In this document: positions 24,382 to 38,315 of the stretch, piece after piece
How the letters are laid out: every line of letters begins with the position of its first letter
Position numbering within the stretch: the first letter of the stretch is position 1
Notes under the pieces: model-generated
Seen by the model: only the letters and a program-made list of their open reading frames with translations
Database searches by the model: none
Told to the model about the DNA's origin: nothing
Made by a program: the position numbers and the translations under genes
From: Pyronema omphalodes
Lineage: Eukaryota > Ascomycota > Pezizomycetes > Pezizales > Pyronemataceae
Assembly: GCA_024516155.1 (NCBI GenBank)
Contig: JAJJXM010000013.1
Span: forward strand, 558,001-622,000
Length of the DNA: 64,000 nt
Direction of reading: 5' to 3'

Positions 24382-27172
24382 ACCGCATATCCACATCAAA
24401 AAGGGACATAATAACTTTTTACCGACTAGTAACTACATCTAAACAACTTTAGATAACCATAATACAATATCCCTTGGTATCAGCCCCGTTGATGCAAGTA
24501 TCCACATGTGTCATCTCCTTTATGTCACCTCTATGACGAACCACTAAACTACCGCTACACCCCACCCCCCCGGCGCTGCAAATGGCTCTATCTGGTCAAC
24601 TTCACTATTCGATTCTGTCCCGGGGCGCCTCATGGATATATACACCACTAACCTACCCGTGCTTTAAACCCAATAGGGAGCTGGTATTTGGATTCCGGAT
24701 CTGACAGCAGCAGCTATATCTACACCTAGTACCTACAGCCTCCAGTCATAATTTCTGAACCCAGAACCTCCAAATACCACCATGAAAGTAATAACAACAC
24801 ATACAACAACTCTTGACTACGGTCTACCTCCATCAGTTACCAAGACCCGGGAAAAATCTCCAGACATAGTAATGAAACATGATTTATGTATGCTATATCT
24901 TTCCTGGAGGAATTCTGAAGGTGATGATATAGGAACCTTGGAACTTTTCAGCGCTTGATACTGCTGGTGTTGTTGTTTTTGATATTCTGCAGAATTGGGG
25001 TTGAGTCAGGAGGGGTAAACGGTGGATTAGAGGGGAGGGGTGTGTGTTAAATCGAGAGGATCACGGGATGGATCATGGGGGAGTATAGGTGGTGGTATGA
25101 TTGGGGATCTGTAGAGAGGAATTGGAATGGAAATGTGGTTTTTTTGAGGGGATTGGGACTGGCGACTGCGATGGGGTTTGGGGGGAAACTGGGGGCTGTG
25201 AGGGGGAGTTTAATGGCGGTTATCCCAGAGTAGGTTTCGGGGGGTGATTAGGGCTTTGGTATTGATGGGAGGAAGGGGATTTTGGAGATTGGAGGGAGAT
25301 TTGGAGGGAGGGGGATTTGCGGTGGATCCTGGGGTTGATAAGCAACGGTTGAGAATGGGGGTGATGGGAAATGCGTATTGAGTTTGTTTGTGAGACAGGA
25401 TGGTGGTTATCCGGAGATAAAGGTGGTTGTTGTGGATTTGGATATGGAGGATTAGATATAATTGGATTTGTTTTGGGTTCTTTGGCTCTAGAGGGTGTTT
25501 TATCTTTGTAGTATTTATTGTTTACAGTGTTCGAATAAAATGTCGTGCTAATGTTTTGATCATTCTTGAACTTCCTAAACCAAAGTATTTTAAATACTGA
25601 AATTTCTAGATGACTCGGTATTCGCGGACTGATGATAGAGGTGGGAAGAATTACAAGATATTATTAGTGTAATGTTTTCGTTCATGTAATTGCAATTAAA
25701 CCAGAGATCAACTGATCCAGAGATATTTAGAGCCCATTTGGATTTTTACATCTTTTATTCAATCCACATCTATCTGAAACTCAAATGTATAGCCATCAAG
25801 TGATATTTATAATTTTTCAGAATAAAAGACACGATGAGAGTAAGAAAACCAAATAATTAATGCTGTGTAGAGTATCTCACGCGCCTGAGAATATAGTAAT
25901 CATACTAAACCACTACTAATCACCCAAAAATCACCAAACACCCATCCTCAGCATCCACGCGATAAAAAACTTTCAAAGTCCAACAAAGGCTGATCAAACT
26001 TCAAAGGCTACGAATCTATTACTTCATAAGCAGCCGTAGACTAGCGCAAAGAAATAAATATAGCTGGTATTGTTTTTCTCCAATTCCCTACCCCACAAAC
26101 AATGCATCCTTGCAACCCATTGTTATCATATCATCATCTTCCCTCAAAAAAAAAACCCCAAATCTTCTTTTTTTCAGTTTTGCTAGGGTATGTTGGTTGA
26201 ATTTGGTATCATAAACGAGCTGGGATCTGGAGCGAATAATCCAGCAGCAAGTATCTGGCTGTTGCTATTAAAGTCCCGGCACGGAATTAAACATTAAATA
26301 CACGTATGCAAATACCTTCCAATATCTTCCTAGGGTTGCCGATATTTTTGAGATTATACTTGATCAACCTCCATCTTCGCTTCTATCCGCCCCGTCGATG
26401 CCGATGTCTACCGAAACGGGAAAACCATCAGTCATCATTTTTATGCCGTCGAGTGTTGCCGAGCTAATGCTTCTGCGCAAGGGTGTCCATCTTATTATCA
26501 GCGTTGTGATTTGCGACAGTCGTACCCAGCCCTAAAGATAGCTCCCCGTGGTGCAAGGTAGGAAATCGTTCCAATCAGCAGAGTTATTCCGAGCATCATG
26601 GCTCAATCAGATTGGTATAACAGGCTGCGGCCTACAGCCTGAGCTGTTGGAGTACGAACATTCTGGCATCGTGGAGATCCTGGGATTACAACGCGGAGTG
26701 AACGTCGGCTGGGATGCACTGCGACGAAACGATAGGTGAAAAAGTATAAAACATACCTTCAAACCAGAAGGAATAAGCTAAGCCCATGCTAATGTTACTT
26801 GTAGATATGTAACTAGTCAATCCATACATTTATCGAATACTCACCCGGTCGCGCTCTTTATGTAGCTGTAAAGTTGAGAAGCTCGCCCAAACAACCTCTC
26901 GCTCACTGCTGCTACTGTACCACCACCACCATTCCCGCTACATTTATTCGTGTGAACGAACACCACTACCAATACTAACGACCACTTTACAAAAGCTCTC
27001 CTCAATTGCTCATTCTTCCGTTCTTCTAATTCCACTTCTCCAAATACCCTAGGCCGCCGAATATCGACCACCTCAATCAATTCTGCAAGATCGTGGAGTC
27101 CATTGAGCCTCACTACCGTCCCTCTGAAGGGCGCCTTACATTCAGCACTCGTTTTCTACAAGGCCACCAGTC

Positions 27173-29483
27173 ATGCCTTCCGCGCTCGCGCTAACTGTTC
27201 ACTGGAGTGAACGCGACGAACCTATCTACAGCGCTCATTTTGAGCCTCATGGTAAGGGTCGTCTTGCAACTGCCGGTGGAGACAATAACGTCCGGGTATG
27301 CTTTGAATTATTCTGGCCGGTATCTTGTTTGTATGTTGACTTTTTTGTTTGCAGATATGGAAGATAGAAGGCGAGGGAGAAGAGAGGAAGCCAGTTTACC
27401 TCAGCACACTCTCCAAGCACAACCAGGCTGTCAATGTTGTTCGATTTTGTCCCAGAGGTATGATACACACTCTCCCGGATATTCTACTGTATGCTCACTA
27501 TGGACTTTTGGACGCGCAGGAGAGATGCTTGCTTCAGCAGGAGACGACGGTAACATTATCCTATGGGTACCAGCGGAATCGAACCACCGGCCAGCGCCCG
27601 CTTTCGGAGCGGAAGACGACCTAGAAGACAAGGAGACGTGGCGACTGAAGCACATGTGCAGGTCTATGGGGTCTGAAATTTACGATCTGGCCTGGTCCCC
27701 CGATGGGAACTTCTTCATCACGGGAAGCATGGACAACGTTGCAAGAGTGTGGAATGCTCAAACCGGTAGGAAACTCAGTGATAAATGTTCTACGAATTTT
27801 ACGGGTATGCTGAGAAGTTTGTGATTCAAAGGCCAAATGGTTCGCCAAATTGCGGAACACAACCATTATGTACAAGGTGTCGCTTGGGACCCATTAAATG
27901 AGTTTGTTGCGACGCAGAGCTCAGATAGATCGGTGCACATCTACACGCTAAAGTCTAAAGACGGGCAATTCTCGTTATCTCAACATGGGAAAATATCTCG
28001 TATGGATCTTCCGCCGCGTCGACGAATATCGTCACACAGCCCTGCTCCTCCGGATTTTCCGGTTAGAAGCAGCGACTTTTCCGCCAATTCTTCTGCCATT
28101 GCTCAATCCCCCGCACCGTCCACTCCCGGAACGCCTACATCCTTCTCACTACCGATGAACCCTCCTACGCTCACCAGTCGTCGAAGCTCGTTCACAAGCA
28201 CTTCTTCGCCTTCTATGCGGAGGTCAACTTCACCTGCCCCTGCTCTCCCGCTTCCTGCTGTAAAGCCGATGGACTTTTCGCCAAAAGTTCACGGCTTGGG
28301 AGTAAAGAACGCAAATATCTATTACAACGAGACTTTGACGTCTTTCTTCCGCCGCTTAACATTCACTCCAGACGGGAGCTTGTTACTTACTCCCGCGGGT
28401 CAATACAAAACATCAAATCCTACCACTGCAGACGGTACCAAGGCGGCGGATGACATCATCAACACGGTGTATATCTATACTCGTGCTGGACTCAATAAGC
28501 CACCAATTGCGCATCTACCGGGCCACAAGAAACCCTCAATTGCTATTAAATGTTCACCCATCATGTACACCCTTCGCAAGACTGGCGTACCGACGAAGAA
28601 CATTACCATCGATACCTCATCTGTTGATGATCTTTTGCCATCACTACCACCCCCGGCTGTTTCGACTATGGAGCCCCCAACCTCGACACCTAAAGAGAGC
28701 CCATCTACGCCGACGACTGCAGGCCCTGCCTTTGCTTTGCCGTATAGAGTTGTCTATGCAGTTGCGACGCAAGATGCTGTGCTTATTTATGATACCCAGC
28801 AGCAAACACCAATTTGCGTGGTTAGCAACTTACACTACGCCGCATTCACTGATCTCACCTGGTATGTGGTTCATTTTTATAATACAGTTCGATATTAACA
28901 ATATACCAGGTCTTCTGATGGTCTCACCTTGCTCATGACGTCCACTGATGGATTCTGCTCTGTGGTTATGTTTGCTCCCGGCGAATTGGGAGAGAAATAC
29001 ACCGGCAGCTTTGCCCATACTCCCACAGCCTCTACACCATCTGCCACCTCGACTCCGGCTATTCCCACCTCTACACCCAGTGGAAAGATAATCCCAACCA
29101 ACGCGCCCCCGTTGTCCCCAATTTCACAGCTTTCTAAACCAGCAAGTTCGCCGTCGCGATCTACATCGGTTTCTTCTTTAACTTCTGCACCGCCGATGAA
29201 TGATCCCACGCCAACAATTGCGCCGATACCTAGTGTTGCTGCAACTGTGGCAGGTGTGCCATTAACCACGCCGCCTGCGACATCGCAGACGGGAAGTGTG
29301 CTGGGGAAGCGGGAAGAGGCACCGTCAGATGCATCTACCCCATCAGCCCAACTTCAGGCTGAGATGAGCTTGAGTGCAGCGGCGGCTGAACCACCCAAGG
29401 ACCAGCAGCAGTCCGGGGGAGATAAAAAGAGAAGGAGAATTGCACCAACACCGGTATTGAATTATGAAGGATTGAAGAAATAA
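27173..29483 (+). CDS. CAC2: Chromatin assembly factor 1 subunit B (p60/Cac2), WD40 protein
   Basis: Five exons (27173-27295, 27355-27457, 27520-27765, 27832-28861, 28910-29483) give 691 residues. N-terminal WD40 repeats are clear: HWSERDEPIYSAHFEP, RLATAGGDNNVRIWK, MLASAGDDGNIILWV, LAWSPDGNFFITGSMDNVARVW, VATQSSDRSVHIY. A Ser/Pro-rich loop (~190-290) interrupts the propeller, followed by further blades (GLGVKNANIYYNETLTSFFRR, TPDGSLLLTPAG, FTDLTWSSDG). The C-terminal ~180 residues are Pro/Ser/Thr-rich and end in a basic KKRRRIAPT-like stretch. The subunit works with p150 and p48-type partners to deposit H3-H4 on newly replicated DNA with PCNA. Every exon junction restores a WD40 motif, which supports the gene model. 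Confidence 0.93.
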
Positions 29484-30237
29484 TTAATAAACCTAGCTTA
29501 GTTAGATGGATAGGTATTCTTGGTATCGGATATAGTTGAGCTTTTAGTTTTTTTTCTCGGGATATTTTTTTTTTGGTGGAAACAAACTTCCGATTTTTTT
29601 TTCTGGTGTTTTGGGAAATGGGATGGGATAAATAACCAAAGTTTTGTTGCTATTTGGAGGCGACAATACTGACTGGAGACTTTCACGCATATATGTTGCA
29701 CTTACGTAGTATTGTTTTTTTTTTCTTTTCTTTGCAGTTTGGAGGTATGAATGCCTGATGAGATTGTATGAACATTCAACATGGTTGGACTCTGGAGACT
29801 TTTACTGCTCTCGGCGCGTCCTGCGCGTGTCAAATTGTGCCCGGGCCAATCTGCGCGTTTTCGCGGCCTTCGCCTGCCCTTCCCCGCCGGACCAACCGAA
29901 CCAAACCCCCGCCGTCGCCATCAGCATGTCAAATCCCTGCCCCTGTCACCCCTGCCACCAATCACAGCTTCCATGGCAAGTCTTGGCTGATCCGTTGTTG
30001 TTGTAGTGCAATTTCTTTGTTTACATTCCTTCCCTTACCCTTCGTTACGCGCGATCGCCAAACAATCCGCCATCCCGCTAGGTGCATATACGCGTTTTGC
30101 TACCTGCTCCTCCTCCGACGACGACGACGACAAGCCGGAGTCCGACTAATATAGGAACGAAGAAACAAACGAACAAAGGAGCACGAACTGAGCAACACCA
30201 TCCTACGACAGGAAAGTTACACACACCATCAAGAGCC
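29484..30237. other. Intergenic, CAF-1B 3' flank and kinesin promoter
   Basis: T-rich stretches (29540-29600, 29715-29735) follow the CAF-1B stop; the right side is GC-richer and includes a CGACGA run near 30117-30132. Open frames here lack start or domain support. Confidence 0.5.
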
Positions 30238-33200
30238 ATGAACGGCTCATCGCGACACCCCTCCAACCCGCTCCGGAAACAAGCTGCTGCCGGTTCCATG
30301 CGACCCCCCGCAACTCGCGTTCCTCCACGACTTCAACCTACTAATTCCTCTTTACTATCTTCTCCGGCTCCTTCTCTCTCTGCTAGATCTCGCGCCGGTA
30401 CTGTATCGCCTACCAACTCTCGACGCGGAGGTGGAACAAAGTATCCCGAGTCACCAACTAAAACTTATAACGAGGCAAACATCAATGTTGTCGTAAGATG
30501 CCGTGGACGATCGGAACGGGAAAAGTCGGAGAATTCGGCGGTGGTGGTTAGCCATCCTTCTACTACGGAGGTGGCTCTGTCGTTGGGACCCAATGCCGCC
30601 GTGGAGAATAAACTATACACCTTTGATCGCACTTTTGGACCGGAGGCGGATCAACAGAGGATTTATGATAGTGTTGTGGCACCGTTGTTGAATGAGGTAT
30701 GTTCTACTGTCGTCTACTGTCGTCTGGTCCTAGTGCGGGGTAGCTCTCAGGGGTGAAGATATTGACTGGTGGTTTTATTGTAGGTACTCGAAGGATACAA
30801 TTGCACGGTATTCGCATACGGACAAACAGGAACTGGAAAGACCTACACGATGACTGGTGATATGTCAGATCAATTCGGAAGCTACAGCGATTTCGCCGGT
30901 ATTATCCCGAGAGTTCTCTACAAGTTATTTGAAAAGCTCAGAGGTGTCGAACATGGCGATAAGAGCGTCAAGATTTCTTTCATCGAGCTTTACAATGAAG
31001 AGTTGAGGGATTTGCTGTGTGCGGAGAATGAACCAACTTCAAAAAATGTCAAGATTTTCGATGCGGCAAATGGGAAAGGAGGTGTTGTGGTCCAGGGAAT
31101 GGAGGAGACGTATATTCAGTCAGCTGCACAGGGAATTGAGCTACTGAAATCCGGATCGCACAAACGGCAGGTTGCGGCTACGAAATGTAATGAGCTCTCG
31201 TCACGGTCTCATACAGTTTTTACAATCACTACTAGTATCAAGGACCAGGCCGATGACGGGGAGATTTTCATCAGAACTGCAAAGTTAAATCTAGTTGATT
31301 TGGCCGGATCCGAGAGCGTAGGACGATCTGGAGCAGCTGATAAGCGGGCTAGAGAAGCAGGAATGATTAACCAGAGTTTATTGACTCTTGGAAGAGTTAT
31401 TAATGCTTTAGTCGACAAATCGTCTCATATTCCTTACCGGGAATCGAAGCTCACCCGATTACTACAAGATTCTCTTGGAGGTCGGACAAAAACTACGATT
31501 ATTGCTACGATATCTCCTGCAAGAATAAATTTGGAGGAAACTATGTCCACGCTAGATTACGCTTCCAGGGCAAAGGATATTCAGAATAAACCCCAGGTTA
31601 ATCAAATGCTCAACAAGAAGACTGTGATTGCGGAATTTGTCGCCGATATCGAGAGATTGAAGTCGGCACTCCATGCATCCAGACTGAAGAATGGTATTTA
31701 CCTTTCCCAGGAGGAATACAACCGTCTCAATGAATCCTTGGAGCTGCAAAAGAATGAGGTTGAGGAGACAAAACGGGAAGAAGAGCTACTCCATTCACAA
31801 ATTTCGAGACTAAGAGAGAACTTCGAAAATACTATGCGGGATTTGCTTGATACTAGAACGACACTAGAAGACCAGATTTCGCACCTTGAGCAAACTCGCT
31901 CTCTTTTGAAATCCACGGAACTCGACTTGTCAATAACGACAAAGCAGCTAGAAGAGGAGACAATTCTTCGGAAAGCTCACCAGAAAACGGAACAGGAACT
32001 CAGTGTTGTCGGAAAAGACTTAATTTCTACCGCTCGCTCAACTACTACGGAAATTGAGGGACTGCGTGCAAAAATTGGAAGAATGGCAAATACTGAAGTC
32101 GAGAACCATACAATTTGGATGAAGAATTCGACTCAAGTCAAGCAAGTTACCGAATTTGTTGAACAAGCAACTGGGGAATTTACAGAAGAACAAGAGGAGT
32201 TGGCTGCGAAGATTACTGAGCGTATTTCTGGCTTCGTCGAAACGGAATCAACGGAGATTCAAAATGCATACGATTTCATTGAGGAGCGGTTAAAGAAATT
32301 CGAATCAGCCCGGGAAGAAGGAGATTCCAGCCTGGAGGTTGGTAGAGATGAAATGAATAACGTATTGGAGGAAATTAAGGTCCTAAGAGAAGATATCAAA
32401 ACTAGGATTGGGGAGGGTTTGAAGGGTCTCAATAATGCGGCGGAACGGATGGCTAATGATGTTATCACGGATCTTGCAAAATTCGGAGCCGAGGTATTTT
32501 TTTATCAAAATTCCAATTTAAAAATGGAATGGTGCCTAATATGATAAACTTTAGCTTCGGAAATATTTCGACAAGTTCGATGAGAAGTTTACCCAAGTCA
32601 TGGAGGATACCCAGAAACACATGAAGGAACAAAAGACTGAGATTGAAAGACTGGGCAAAGAATTAACTTCTGCAACTACAGTGGCTTCAGAAGCTACTGA
32701 AAAGGCCCAGGAAAGTCTTAAGACTATCCTGATGGAGGAGAAAGAAAAGTCCGCCAAGGATCGTCAAAACTTGATTGCTCAGATTACGACTTTGATCAAC
32801 AACAATGCCGACGAACAGGACGAGCGCTTAATCAAGCGTGTAGACGGCCTACAAGCAGATATTACAGCCACCAAAACTGCTCTTGACGAGGCCTCCAAGA
32901 CTCATCAAGACAGCCTTGACACCTGGTCTGAACGCGAAGAAAGCTTCTACACCTCCCTCTGCACAGCCCAAGAAACCGTCCGCCGTATCCTTTCCGAAGA
33001 CTGGCAGGTTCGTATTCCCTCTCTGCCTTTAGACTCCCTCCGAACCCACTAACTCTTTAACAGGCTATCGAACAGCACAACTCGACAATCCAAACCACCA
33101 CTCAGAACATCCACGCCCAGACCATTTCCCTAGTCGCCGACCAAAACTCCAACATCGCAACCCAAATGGCATCTCTAGACTCTTTCGTAACTCGTGCTCG

Positions 33201-33915
33201 ATCCTCCAACGATTCCCTTCACGCCTCCAACCTCGAAATCCTTTCTTCTCTCTATTCCAATGGTCTCGAAACCGTTTCCTCCTTTTCTTCCCTAATTGGA
33301 CGGTTCAAAGAAGAACTCGCCGCTATCGAAGAGCTAAGTACCCTTGCCACCGAGGGCGTAGAAGGCTACGCCACCTTCCGGGAGGAGACCAAGAACAGGT
33401 TAAGAGAATTACGGGAGAAGATTGAAGGGGAGCCATTGAAAGAATGTCTACCAACCGGGGTGACACCAAGAAAGAGAAAATACGCCTTCCCCACTACACT
33501 TCCAGCCACTGGAAGTCATGAGGCTGTATTGGCAGAGGCATTGGGTCAGGTACATGATAGAGCTCCACTGGGGGAAAAAGAGGTCAACTCTCCAAGAAAA
33601 TCGGTCCTCCAGAACGCTGATCTAACGGAGGAAATCGCAGGCATGGGAAAGGCGTTTTATCCCCAGGGAAAGAAAAAGATTGCGCAGGTCCCTGAGCGTG
33701 GGGAATCTGTTGATAGGATAGTTGCTGCGACTGGAGCGGAGAATCAGAAGACTACTACTACTACTGCTATGGGGGCGAATTTACAGGGTTTCGGGTTTGG
33801 GGAGAAGGAATTGTCCGGGAATAGAAGAACGAGTTTGAGAAAGAGGAAAGCGGAGGAGGGCGATGGTCAACAGCAGAATCTACCGGGAATCACAACTAGG
33901 AGAAGAATCCGGTAG
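30238..33915 (+). CDS. Kinesin-5 (BimC/Eg5-type) mitotic motor
   Basis: Four exons (30238-30696, 30784-32493, 32555-33007, 33064-33915) give 1,157 residues. The N-terminal ~80 residues are Ser/Pro/Arg-rich. The motor domain (~84-440) carries NVVVRCRGR, the P-loop GQTGTGKT (166-173), switch I NELSSRSH (289-296) and switch II DLAGSE (325-330). A coiled-coil stalk follows (~440-900). Near the C-terminus the BimC box reads PTGVTPRKRKYAFP with Thr1008-Pro as the CDK1 phosphorylation site known to load kinesin-5 on spindle microtubules. The protein forms bipolar tetramers that slide antiparallel microtubules apart. The ATG at 30238 is chosen over an upstream non-ATG frame. The tail ends in basic RKRK/RRRIR residues consistent with nuclear or microtubule binding. 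Confidence 0.95.
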
Positions 33916-36313
33916 TAGGAGTAATGGATGTGGTTTTGGAAGTTGGAAGTTGTGAAGTTGTGATGTTGCTGTGTGATGGTTGTAAAGTTGCTGTTGGGTT
34001 GGGAATATGGGGGTTCTTTTTGAGGTATTATGGTGTTTTTCGTCGTTGGTTGCTTTGGGGTTTCTTTTTTATAGGATGCTGGAATGCTGGATGCTGGGAT
34101 TTTGGGATGGCTGTTGCTGCTGCTGCTGGTTTTTCTTTCTTTTTTTTTTCTTGTAATTTTAGGATTATGGATGATTTTAAGGGATATCTTTTTGTTTGCT
34201 GGGTTATAAGGTTAGCTACTCTTTTTTTTTGTATTTTGGGGTATTTTATTTATTTATTTTTATTTTTCGCTTCAAAAATTGTGGTTTCTTGTGAAAATGT
34301 TGTGGAAACGATGTGGAAAACTTGATATACTCGAACTGTAGTCCGAAGTTGGAGCTATGGGACTTTGTGGGACTTTGTGAGAATCCCTGATAATTGATGG
34401 CCGAGGAAGGATACCAATTGACCTGACCGGTGATTGAAACCTTCAGATGACCCAGCACCATGCGCTATATTAAAGACATGCAGAGGAATCACAATAAATC
34501 ACAAACGCCTCAACTAGTGATCCATCGTGATCCTGGATATCGATAATATCAATCCATTCAAAAGCCCCCGAATTGGTAGATGAAATAATATGAGATGTTG
34601 AAAAGTTAGGTGAGTAGGCAATAATGATGTTTCTGTAAGTGATAAGTGATAAGTTAAAGGAAGGAATTGATGTTGATGTTGATGCCAGGGAGGATTTGCA
34701 TGTAGCAGGAAGGATTTGTATGGGGCAGGGCTGTGATACGGTAGGTGCTGGGCTTGGCTGGGCTGGGATTGGATAGGTTTGGGTTTATGTAAATGGTGGT
34801 GGTTATTGCTGGGGATTAAATTTTGTGTTGGTATTGTTATGCTTTTCTGTGGGTGCTGCTATGACTGTGGTTTTGGCTATAGTTTTGGCTATAGTTTCAG
34901 CCGTAGTTTTTCATAGCTATCTCCTCGAGGGTTAGAAGAACTATATCCAAAGTCTCCATTACATCCGAATAACAAATTAGCATGTGAGAGCAATGATATA
35001 TTGGAGTTTTATAGATACCCTTGCTAGGATATCTTTGGCTTGTCTGTATGTTATCTATGTTATCTATGTTTTTTATCTTCTTCATCTTCTTTATCTTCTT
35101 CATCTATTACCTTTCGTCCACCCCACCTCTCCACTCATCACACCAAAGTAGGAAACCCGTACCTCCAACGCTTCCCCCCCAAGAACTATCCAGAGTCGGA
35201 TACGGATCTTCTTCAAGAAGCGTTTCAGAAGCTCTAATATAATAAGAAGACGTTTGTCGTTTGTAATGTTGTATAACTATTACAAGCTCCATATTCGCGT
35301 GGGAGACATAATTTAGTTATGGGCTAAGGGTTCGCGACAGGGTTGATTAACGGAGCACGGAGCATAGGGCAGTGGTGCTTTTTATAGGGTGAATGTAAGA
35401 ATGGGGATTGCTGGTTATAATGTATTGGGACAATGGGGGTTTTGGATGCTTTTGAGGTTGGTAAAGAAAGGAAAGTGTGTTTGAACTTTGTGCGGTGTAG
35501 GTATGTTACTGTATCTTCTGGATTTTGGCATACGGGTTGTCATGGATTTGTCCTTGATTACTGATTCTACATGTCGCCATATTGCCATATTTCCATGTTT
35601 CCATGTTCGCATTATTTAACAGTAGTTTTTATTGGAGAATCCTATTTCACAATGGTGCAGGAGTTTGGAGCTATTATTCAGCTCACTTAGAATATCAAGA
35701 AATATGGTTACGAGGCTTGCGTGGACTGGATTTAAGTTTTAAAGTGAGGTTTACTTGGGTATTACAATGTTGGGGGTTTATAGCTGAAGTCTTACCTTTT
35801 TGCTTACTCTAGTATCTTCCGGTGCCTTGATAATTTGTTACTGTTTTCTTCGACTGGTCCGCTTAATGCGTGGGATAGAAGTGCATGATAGCGCCGGAGA
35901 CGTTATCAACACGCACTTAAAAAAGGAAGAAATTTGAAATTTCATGTTGTAGATATCAACCTGTAAATCTCAATGATACAATTGTTGCATATTTTCCGCA
36001 TGCTCCCTGCACTTTCTGCCGAAGGTATTTATTCAGAATATGGTTGATGCAATAGCCAGAAGAATGAAACTAAGTTTCAACATGGATATTCGTATTGTGG
36101 CCAAAGAGGTAAACGTAATTATGTCCATTGGCTTAGGTTCGCGCGGCCAATCGGCGCATGGTCTTTTTGATTGAAATTGCAATTCCTGTCGTCCATTTTC
36201 ATAGAAAGTAACTCAGGTACACATGTTCTGTTGGTATTTTTCACACTCCCTAACTCGTCGTAACACATATCGTACACTTTATTGACAGACCGCCCGATTT
36301 TATGTGAATAAAT
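33916..36313. other. Intergenic region, no supported gene
   Basis: G/T-rich DNA follows the kinesin stop. Simple repeats: gctgctgctg near 34115; repeated ttttggctatag at 34870-34900; ttatctatg and cttcatctt microsatellite at 35045-35105. Short ORFs in it are composed of these repeats. Confidence 0.5.
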
Positions 36314-36772
36314 TTAACCCTGGCGCTGCTTGTGCTTCTGGTTCTTTGAGCAGATGATGTAGACGCGACCCTTTCTGCGGACAGACTATTTCACGGCGGG
36401 GTATCAGTATAGCTGTTTACAAATACATCAAAAGGTACTTGACTAAATAAATGCAGAGTAATAAGATGTGGTATAAGGAGTAAGCGTGTAACTACAACAA
36501 TTCTCTGCTCCCGCCGAGATTCGTGGAAGGTACAAAGATCGCGCACGTACCATGCATCCGTCACAGAGCTTCTTTACTGATGAGCGAACCTTCATTCCAC
36601 GCTGGGTAGTCTGCTGGAACAAAGGAATCGCCGCACCCAGTGTTCTAGTAACCGGCAAACGAGAGCTGAGGGTGTTGGGGAACGAGGTGAACGAGCGGGT
36701 CATCGCTGGCCGGGAGAGAGCGGCAAATCTGAGGAAAGTGCCGCGCAGGGCTGAGGAGGTCGCGGAAAGCAT
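36314..36772 (-). CDS. Mitochondrial large-subunit ribosomal protein bL36m
   Basis: Two exons on the minus strand (36772-36551, 36385-36314; 165-bp intron) give 97 residues. Residues 1-~59 are rich in Arg/Ser/Thr/Leu without acidic residues, a typical matrix-targeting presequence. The mature part starts near RGMKVRSSVKKLCDGC and continues across the intron into SVRRKGRVYIICSKNQKHKQRQG. The zinc ligands CxxC...C...H of bL36 are all present (CDGC, IIC, QKH). It is a structural component of the mitoribosome (yeast Rtc6 family). The second exon is only 24 codons; the unspliced frame would lose the ribosomal domain. Confidence 0.93.
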
Positions 36773-38172
36773 TGTGAGGTAGCGGTTGGTTCGTCGGACG
36801 CGGTCGCGATAATTGTGTTGCCTGAAGCGAGTTCGTCTGGCGCTGCGGGCTGTCCGGGGGTGTTCGACTGCTTGGTGGGGAGAAGTTGAGGTGATCGGGA
36901 AAATCTTAGGCTGTTCCGAAAGAGGAACGGTTGCACTAAGACGCTATGAGCTAGCACGTCACGTGTGTAACCGGAGCTTATTCCTCGTGAAGCTCAGCAG
37001 AGCACAACCGTTCAACAGCTCAAATCGACCTCAAATCTTAGAACGCCACGATACTGAGTAATTTTCAGAATCATAAACCATGACTCGATGCACTTCCTAC
37101 AAAGTGGCGGGTAATAACTCCATGATGAATTAACAATCCGCCATCTTCGAGCGGTATCGAAATTACAATAATAATGAAAAGGCCGAAATCAAAAAGCTCT
37201 ACCGTATCTTCTGTGATTATCAAAAGCAAAGTATTCCCATCCAGTCATCACGACTCACTGTAGAACAAAAACGCCTCCTTTCGTCATTGGAAACCTATCT
37301 TGTGTTTTGTTTTCAGTAAAATCCGAATAACCATGATTGTGCAAGTGATATGGGGGCTATAAGAGAGTCTTCCATTACCTCGCCGTCGCTTGATGACAAC
37401 ACCCTAAGAACCCCATCGCAATAAAATGGTAGCCGATCACGGTCCATGGATTTCCATCTATTTCTGGGTTCCATGATACGCGGATCTAATCTATTACCGC
37501 CTTTCGGATACTTGGCACTTGTCTTGTTTATCTCAGTTGTATAAATCACTTACTACGGTTTTTAGCATAGCCAGAGGGCCGTAAACCAGATAACCCGCGA
37601 GCGGTCATTGATATCAGAGATTCTGTAGCAGCGGTATCCCTCTGGACTCCGGTTCATTCTTATCCTACATATAAAGCAAGCTAACAGGAGTAGCCATATA
37701 CTACACTGGTATCCTCACCATCAACGGTCCGTCCCGGACTGCGGACGACAGTCCATGGAGTGAATAGTCCAGACCAATTGGCAGTGGTAACGGACTACGG
37801 CAACCTCAGTCCGATACCGTCAGAACCTCGGAGTGGAGCGGATGAGGCGTGGAGAACACTATCTGGGGTTCCAGTGAAACCAAAAATTAAGTTTGAAGAA
37901 TCAAGAGTCGCTTACCAATTTTCTACATATATGGCATGGCAAGAGATTGATATGATGAAGACGATGCTGAAGACTGAAGATATGCAAACAATTTAACGAC
38001 ACTTAGACATCAAAAATCACACCTTGAAAAATCACAAGTGACCATTATGAGAATTCCGAAGGAAAAAAATTTCATTAAGACTATAACTATAGTACAAGGT
38101 GGATATTAACACTTTGGTGATCTTAACGCCTTTAGTACAAATAAAGCAATCCTGGATACCCTTAAACCTTCT

Positions 38173-38273
38173 ATAGACCATACAAAACAAACTCCATCTA
38201 TACCTAACTCCTTGCCCAGCTCTATGTTAAAAGTATATGCAAACAAACTCCGTCTTGAACCAACTCCCTACCC

Positions 38274-38315
<42 letters not shown>

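Larger units (their letters stand above)
22552..27172. other. Long gene-poor interval containing tRNA-Phe
   Basis: Besides the tRNA (23249-23348) and one doubtful small secreted ORF (24115-24381), I see no supportable gene. About 24950-25470 is strongly purine/G-rich on the plus strand, a clear strand asymmetry. A minus-strand frame from 25660 to 25220 stays open for 146 codons but has no ATG. The open frames close to 27170 on the minus strand lack a true Met. Confidence 0.5.

Noticed and set aside
26841..27113. Minus-strand 90-codon frame upstream of CAF-1B
   Set aside because: It starts at GTG with no in-frame ATG, ends in low-complexity Gly/Val-rich sequence and has no splice partner.
30082..30237. 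52-codon extension of kinesin-5 upstream of 30238
   Set aside because: It starts at a non-ATG codon and consists of biased Pro/Thr sequence; the ATG at 30238 has good context.
37313..37549. Minus-strand 78-codon frame in the left arm outer tail
   Set aside because: A short stretch (LDPR.MEP) is shared with the right arm, but there the frame is interrupted by several stops; at most a decayed relic.
37760..37996. Plus-strand 78-codon frame in the left arm tail
   Set aside because: It begins at GTG, has no Met start, and the aligned right arm does not keep the frame.
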